Assembly: GCA_964547985.1 (NCBI GenBank)
Contig: CAZJPV010000005.1
Span: forward strand, 1-64,000
Length of the DNA: 64,000 nt
Source: JAPLJU01 sp964547985
Lineage (GTDB): Bacteria; Desulfobacterota; Syntrophia; Syntrophales; UBA2192
Direction: 5' to 3'
Shown: positions 59,840 to 64,000 of the stretch, in pieces
How the letters are laid out: every line of letters begins with the position of its first letter
Numbering within the stretch: the stretch's first letter is position 1
Made by a program: the position numbers and the translations under genes
Notes under the pieces: generated by a model
Database searches by the model: none
Told to the model about the DNA's origin: nothing
What the model saw: only the letters and a program-made list of their open reading frames with translations

Positions 59840-61339
59840 ATGAGAGCCAGCGGCATTCTTCTTCATATCTCGTCGCTTCCGTCCCGCTTCGGGATCGGCG
59901 ACCTGGGGCCTGAAGCCTACCGCTTCGCGGACTTTCTCCGCCGGGCGGGCCAGCGCTGCTGGCAGGTCCTGCCTCTGTGTCCCACCGACGCGATCCACGG
60001 AAACTCACCCTACAACAGCGCTTCGGCCTTTGCCGGGAATGTGCTTCTCATCAGTCCCGAGGAGATGGTTCGAGAGGGCTTTCTCGAGGGCGGCAATCTC
60101 AGAGGCGCGCCCTCTTTCCCGGAGGGCGACATCGATTACCCGGCTGTGAGCCTTTACAAAGGGAACCTCTTCCACAAAGCCTTTGAAGCCTTCAGGAAAA
60201 CCGGGAGGAAATACGGGGATGACTTTCAGGCTTTCTGCGATCACAACGCGGGCTGGCTCGACGATCATGCGCTTTTTACCGCGCTTAAACGCCACGGGCG
60301 GGGTAGGGCATGGAACCACTGGCCTCGTCCGATCAGGGACAGGATGCCTGCTGCACTGAATGAGGTGAAGATAAGATTTGCGGAAGAGATCGGGCGAGAG
60401 AGGTTTCTCCAGTTTGTATTCTACCGGCAGTGGAAGGCCCTCAAGCATTATGTGAACGCCCTCGGCATCGAGGTCATCGGGGACCTCCCCATTTACGTCC
60501 ACTACGACAGTGCCGATGTCTGGCAGCATCCCGAATATTTCATGCTGGGCAGAAACAAAAGCCCCGCCGCTCTGGCCGGTGTCCCGCCGGATTACTTTAG
60601 CAAGACGGGTCAGCTCTGGGGCAACCCTCTTTATCGGTGGGATGTTCTCAAGGGACGTCGCTACCGGTGGTGGATCGACCGGATCGTTCACAACCTCAGG
60701 CGCTTCGACCGGGTGCGGATCGATCATTTCCGCGGTTTCGTGGCTTTCTGGCAGGTCTCCTCCGAAGCCAGGACGGCCGTCGGCGGAAAATGGGTGAAGG
60801 CGCCCGCCGAAGATTTTTTCAGGACGATATTGAAGCGTGTGCCGCGCGAGAGACTCATCGCCGAGGATCTCGGATTCATCACGCCCGATGTGACGCAGGT
60901 TCTCGAGAAGATCGGGGTTCCGGGAATGCGTGTGCTTCTCTTCGCCTTCGAGGAGGGGATGGCGCACTCCCCCCATGCCCCACACAATCACGTCAGGAAT
61001 TGCGTCGTCTATACGGGGACCCACGACAACAACACCGTCCGGGGCTGGTTCGAAAATGAAGCCGGCCGGGGTCGGAGACGAAGGCTCTTTCGCTACCTGG
61101 GAAAGAGGATCAGGGCCGGGGAAGCCCACCAGGTATTCATGCGCCTGGCGATGATGTCCGTGGCGGATACGGTGATCATCCCCATGCAGGATGCCCTGGG
61201 GCTGGGGGAAGAGGCGAGGATGAACCGGCCCTCCACCTGGACGGGCAACTGGCAATGGCGCCTGGGCAGGGGGCAGCTGAAAATCGGCGTCGCAAGGGAT
61301 CTGCGCATGCTTGCATCCACCTACGGTCGGTGCGGATAA
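59840..61339 (+). CDS. malQ: 4-alpha-glucanotransferase (MalQ)
   Basis: 499 residues of glycoside hydrolase family 77. Start ATG 59840 with HISSLPSRFGIGDLGPEAYRF, the standard N-terminal region. The 250s loop VPPDYFSKTGQLWGNPLYRW and the nucleophile-region DRVRIDHFRGFVAFWQV (Asp in RIDHFRG), general-acid Glu in LIAEDLGFITPDV, and HDNNT near the C-terminus are all seen. It transfers alpha-1,4-glucans, serving glycogen or maltodextrin metabolism. Ends before a strong terminator. Confidence 0.95.
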   Translation: MRASGILLHISSLPSRFGIGDLGPEAYRFADFLRRAGQRCWQVLPLCPTDAIHGNSPYNSASAFAGNVLLISPEEMVREGFLEGGNLRGAPSFPEGDIDYPAVSLYKGNLFHKAFEAFRKTGRKYGDDFQAFCDHNAGWLDDHALFTALKRHGRGRAWNHWPRPIRDRMPAALNEVKIRFAEEIGRERFLQFVFYRQWKALKHYVNALGIEVIGDLPIYVHYDSADVWQHPEYFMLGRNKSPAALAGVPPDYFSKTGQLWGNPLYRWDVLKGRRYRWWIDRIVHNLRRFDRVRIDHFRGFVAFWQVSSEARTAVGGKWVKAPAEDFFRTILKRVPRERLIAEDLGFITPDVTQVLEKIGVPGMRVLLFAFEEGMAHSPHAPHNHVRNCVVYTGTHDNNTVRGWFENEAGRGRRRRLFRYLGKRIRAGEAHQVFMRLAMMSVADTVIIPMQDALGLGEEARMNRPSTWTGNWQWRLGRGQLKIGVARDLRMLASTYGRCG

Positions 61340-61443
61340 AGGAGCGCAGAGAATTTCGCCTCGATTGCGCGCGCGGAGCGCAATTGTAACCCGTTGAAAT
61401 TATTAGTTTTATGGAGAGAATAAAAGCAGAAAAGCCCGCCTCG

Positions 61444-61487
61444 GTAAAAGGTATGAGAAGCTCTCATACCTTTTACTTAGGTTTTTT
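61444..61487 (+). terminator. Strong rho-independent terminator after malQ
   Basis: GTAAAAGGTATGAGA (61444-61458) and TCTCATACCTTTTAC (61462-61476) form a perfect 15-bp stem with loop AGC, followed by TTTTTT at 61482-61487. Confidence 0.95.
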
Positions 61488-61618
61488 CTAATCAAAAATA
61501 CGAAGGAAAATCAGCATGTCGTCGTATTGTTTTTATTTTCCCCCTGCCGTTAATATGGTTACACAGGGGGAAACCCCGCGCCCGCGTTTCGAAATACATT
61601 TCATATCGGGAGGTCCTA

Positions 61619-61867
61619 TTGCGACGACAACAATTCGAGGGCACATGCCGATGCGAGGATTGCGATTTGGAGATGGAATGGGGCAGCACGGACTGGTCGT
61701 TACTTGACGGCCATCTCCATTGCTCTTCCTGCACCATCAGAGACTTAGAAATGGACCACTGTGAACACGGGAGAATTGTCGTAAAGTTTCGCACCCCGAA
61801 GCGGCCACAACGTGTGAACGAGAAAAGAGTCCGAGCTCGATCCGGTCTCAGCGCGATTCAGTCATAG
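61619..61867 (+). CDS. Small Cys-rich zinc-ribbon-like protein
   Basis: 82 residues from TTG 61619, supported by GGGAGG at 61608-61613 with 5-base spacing, and no in-frame ATG nearby. Cys motifs CRCEDC and, after HLH, CSSC plus a later CEHG suggest a zinc-binding fold, followed by a basic tail (KFRTPKRPQRVNEKRVRARS). The stop at 61865-61867 abuts the ATG of the PilB-like gene, so they are translationally linked. It could be a small regulator of the type IV pilus ATPase or a nucleic-acid-binding protein; no function is shown. Confidence 0.7.
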   Translation: MRRQQFEGTCRCEDCDLEMEWGSTDWSLLDGHLHCSSCTIRDLEMDHCEHGRIVVKFRTPKRPQRVNEKRVRARSGLSAIQS

Positions 61868-64000
61868 ATGTCAAGGGAAGATAAAGAGCCGATGAGCTAC
61901 AACATCAGCATTGATGAGATCAGGGAGCTCTCCAGGCGGCTTGCGCTGCGCAAGTCCCTGCTCGAGATCACCAATCGCCTTTATGCCGCCAGGGACATTT
62001 ATGAAATCCACCTGGAACTGAAGAAATTCATCCTGCCTCTTCTCAATGCCCAGTCCGTCAGCCTCTATGCCGTCGACCCGACGCGTGGCGACCTGTACAC
62101 CCTGACGGGTGAGGCGAACCAGCCCAGGGAGGTCAGGGTATCCATCAGCGGCAATTCTGTTGCGGGATTTGTGGCCCAGAGCGGTAAACCCCTGAATGTT
62201 GCCTATGTCCAGGACAGCGGCGGCGCCTCGGGCATCCAGCAGCTGTTCTCACAAAAAGAAAGGACGCCCCAGGAGTCTCTTTCCAGAGCCGTCCAGGTGC
62301 TGGCTGTCCCGGTTTCTCATGAAAATACGCTGATGGGGGTCATCGAGGTCTCGAACCGGAAGGATGAAGCAAGATTCAGCGATGATGAACAGGCCTTTCT
62401 GGAAGAAATCGCCGAGGTCCTGGGCATTGCCCTTTTCAACCAGTCCAAGGTCGTCAAGAAGAAAAAAGGCCGATTCGACTACCTCGTCAGGCAGAATCTC
62501 GTGCTGGAGTCGGATCTTGAAATCCTCCGGGCTGACGCGCGGAGGAATAGTGAACCCATCGAAAACCTCCTGATGTCGAAATGCAAGATTTCCAAGGAGG
62601 ATGTCGGAAGGTCCCTGGAGGACTTCTACGGCTGTGAGTACGTTCCCTTCAGGGATTCCTACCCGGTCCCCGAGGAGCTCATGAAGCCCCTGAAGAGGGA
62701 CTATCTCTTGCGTGAGATGTGGGTTCCCCTGGGAAGGTCGAACGGGGGCATCCTCGTTCTCGTTGATGATCCGCACAATATTCTCAAAAGGGACGCCATC
62801 CAGAACCTTCTCAAGGCAAAATCGATCGAATTCCGGGTCGGTCTCCAGGAAGACATTCATCAGTTCATCAATCACTTTTTCGCGAGGCCGGAAGGGAATG
62901 TCGTCTCCATCACGGACATCCTTGGACGCGTCGAGCCCGAGGAAGAGACGGAGGAAGAGGGCGAAGTCTCGGAATCCGACAGCGTCATCATGCAGCTGGT
63001 CAACAAGATCATCAACGAAGCGTACGTCCGGCGCGCGTCGGACATCCACCTGGAGCCCAACGCCAAGAAAAAGAACGTGGAGGTCCGTTTCAGGGTGGAT
63101 GGGGATTGCACGATCTACCAGACGCTACCGTACGCGTACAGGGCCGCCCTGATCTCCAGGATCAAGATCATGTCAAACCTCGACATCACGGAGAGGCGGC
63201 TCCCCCAGGACGGGAAGATCCGTTTCAAACGCGGAAAAGGGGAGGAGATCGAGCTGCGCGTCGCCACGATGCCCACGCAGGGAAACCATGAAGACGTGGT
63301 CCTCCGCATCCTCACGAAAGGCAAAATCATGCGCCTGGAGGACATGGCCCTTTCTCCCTACAACTACGACAACCTCCTCGACATCCTTGAAAAACCCTAC
63401 GGTCTCATCCTCGCCGTCGGCCCCACCGGTTCCGGGAAAACCACGACCCTCCACGCGGCGCTCCACCAGATCAACCGGCAGAACATCAAGATCTGGACGA
63501 TCGAGGATCCGGTGGAAATCACCCAGGAGGGCATCCGCCAGGTCCAGGTCAACCCGAAAATCGGTCTCGATTTTGCGCGGGCCATGCGCTCCTTCCTGAG
63601 GTCGGACCCCGATGTCATCATGGTCGGTGAGATGAGGGATTTCGAGACGGCCAAAATCGGTATCGAGGCCTCCCTCACGGGGCATCTCGTTCTCACCACC
63701 CTGCATACGAACAGCGCGCCGGAGACCGTGGTGAGGCTCCTGGACATGGGGATCGACCCCCTCAATTTTGCCGACTCCCTTCTGGGGATCCTCGCGCAGC
63801 GACTGGCCAAATGCCTCTGCAAGGAATGCCGCGAGCCCTATCATCCCTCCCAGGAGGAGTACGATACCATCGCCATGAATTACGGCGAAGAGCATTTTGC
63901 CAAACTCAGGATTCCTTATAACAAGGACTTCAGGCTCTACCGGGCCAAGGGATGCCCGGATTGCAATATGACGGGTTACAGGGGCAGAATCGCTCTCCAC
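61868..64000 (+). CDS. pilB: GAF-domain type II/IV secretion ATPase (PilB/GspE-like), 3' partial
   Basis: 711 codons to the window edge without stop. ATG 61868 follows the previous stop directly; ATG 61892 (MSYNISIDE) is an alternative. N-terminal GAF domain (about 30-200) replaces or precedes the usual N1 domain. Then the ATPase: GPTGSGKTTTLHAALHQ (Walker A, about 517-533), the Asp box and Walker B FLRSDPDVIMVGEMRD, HTNSAPETVVRLLDMG (His box), and Cys pair CLCKECREPY with GCPDCNMTGYRG for zinc. It powers pilus assembly or protein secretion; the GAF fusion may sense a ligand or nucleotide. Confidence 0.9.
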   Translation, partial: MSREDKEPMSYNISIDEIRELSRRLALRKSLLEITNRLYAARDIYEIHLELKKFILPLLNAQSVSLYAVDPTRGDLYTLTGEANQPREVRVSISGNSVAGFVAQSGKPLNVAYVQDSGGASGIQQLFSQKERTPQESLSRAVQVLAVPVSHENTLMGVIEVSNRKDEARFSDDEQAFLEEIAEVLGIALFNQSKVVKKKKGRFDYLVRQNLVLESDLEILRADARRNSEPIENLLMSKCKISKEDVGRSLEDFYGCEYVPFRDSYPVPEELMKPLKRDYLLREMWVPLGRSNGGILVLVDDPHNILKRDAIQNLLKAKSIEFRVGLQEDIHQFINHFFARPEGNVVSITDILGRVEPEEETEEEGEVSESDSVIMQLVNKIINEAYVRRASDIHLEPNAKKKNVEVRFRVDGDCTIYQTLPYAYRAALISRIKIMSNLDITERRLPQDGKIRFKRGKGEEIELRVATMPTQGNHEDVVLRILTKGKIMRLEDMALSPYNYDNLLDILEKPYGLILAVGPTGSGKTTTLHAALHQINRQNIKIWTIEDPVEITQEGIRQVQVNPKIGLDFARAMRSFLRSDPDVIMVGEMRDFETAKIGIEASLTGHLVLTTLHTNSAPETVVRLLDMGIDPLNFADSLLGILAQRLAKCLCKECREPYHPSQEEYDTIAMNYGEEHFAKLRIPYNKDFRLYRAKGCPDCNMTGYRGRIALH

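Noticed and set aside
60005..61255. Minus-strand open frame of 416 codons opposite malQ
   Set aside because: Shadow of a conserved gene; no motif, no ribosome site.

Overview
The window reads as a chromosomal contig from an uncultured anaerobic deltaproteobacterium (Desulfobacterota, plausibly a syntrophic or sulfur-cycling lineage). This rests on gene content, not on a marker gene. It carries large c-type multihaem cytochromes, Hdr/MvhD/formate-dehydrogenase modules, a Tat-linked tungsten aldehyde:ferredoxin oxidoreductase (AOR) locus, a desulforedoxin-like protein, acyl-CoA metabolism and system II cytochrome c maturation. Genes have strong Shine-Dalgarno sites and mostly high GC, apart from AT-richer accessory stretches near 22.4-29 kb and 38.6-39.1 kb. 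No rRNA, tRNA or CRISPR array was seen.

The most notable signal is UGA recoding. Four genes contain an in-frame TGA followed by a stem-loop whose apical loop begins 17-22 nt downstream, the geometry of bacterial SECIS elements. They are a C_GCAxxG_C_C family protein (1441-1911), an 11-haem cytochrome (13062-14314, minus, which also carries a 1-bp frameshift), a rhodanese lipoprotein (23329-23763) and a CoA-transferase alpha subunit (29106-29960). The cytochrome and rhodanese hairpins share GGUCA in the loop. Gene callers will split or truncate all four. No Sec machinery gene lies in the window.

Layout. 0-6.5 kb: TIGR04076 protein, Fe-S aldo/keto reductase, selenoprotein candidate, phasin-like protein, YihY membrane protein, HbpS/GlcG-like protein between two 63-bp direct repeats, then a FeeM-like N-acyltransferase beside an E1/ThiF-like adenylyltransferase. 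6.6-15.9 kb (minus): an extracytoplasmic redox cluster of two CARDB-like proteins, three multihaem cytochromes (11, 7 and 9 haems, the last with a cytochrome b membrane domain), two tandem-rhodanese proteins and a patatin lipase. 16-22.4 kb: a surface or envelope set with a Lys/Glu-rich protein, a PDZ-TPR protein and a large thrombospondin-type-3 repeat protein. 22.4-29 kb: small accessory genes and an orphan DNA methyltransferase flanked by about 130-bp imperfect repeats. 29-38.5 kb: CoA-transferase and acyl-CoA dehydrogenase, membrane proteins, desulforedoxin-like, DoxX, DsrE-like, a truncated LuxR regulator, a C39 peptidase and a deoxyhypusine-synthase-like enzyme. 39-42.9 kb: MFS transporter, flavin reductase, sirtuin, small cytochrome b561-like protein and a DksA-like regulator.

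42.9-56.6 kb (minus) is a 12-gene energy block: cytochrome P460, Tat Fe-S protein and AOR, then (after a hairpin) a Tat NapG-like protein, two HdrA-like flavoproteins, MvhD, an FrhB-like Fe-S protein, formate dehydrogenase, an HdrC-like protein, a NapH-like membrane Fe-S protein and a short AOR paralogue. I infer a formate/aldehyde-linked electron-bifurcating or quinone-linked complex. A ModE-type regulator with a perfect palindrome upstream is divergent from it. 57.5-61.3 kb: ResB and CcsA (cytochrome c maturation) and 4-alpha-glucanotransferase. 61.6-64 kb: a small Cys-rich protein and a GAF-containing PilB/GspE ATPase that runs off the end.
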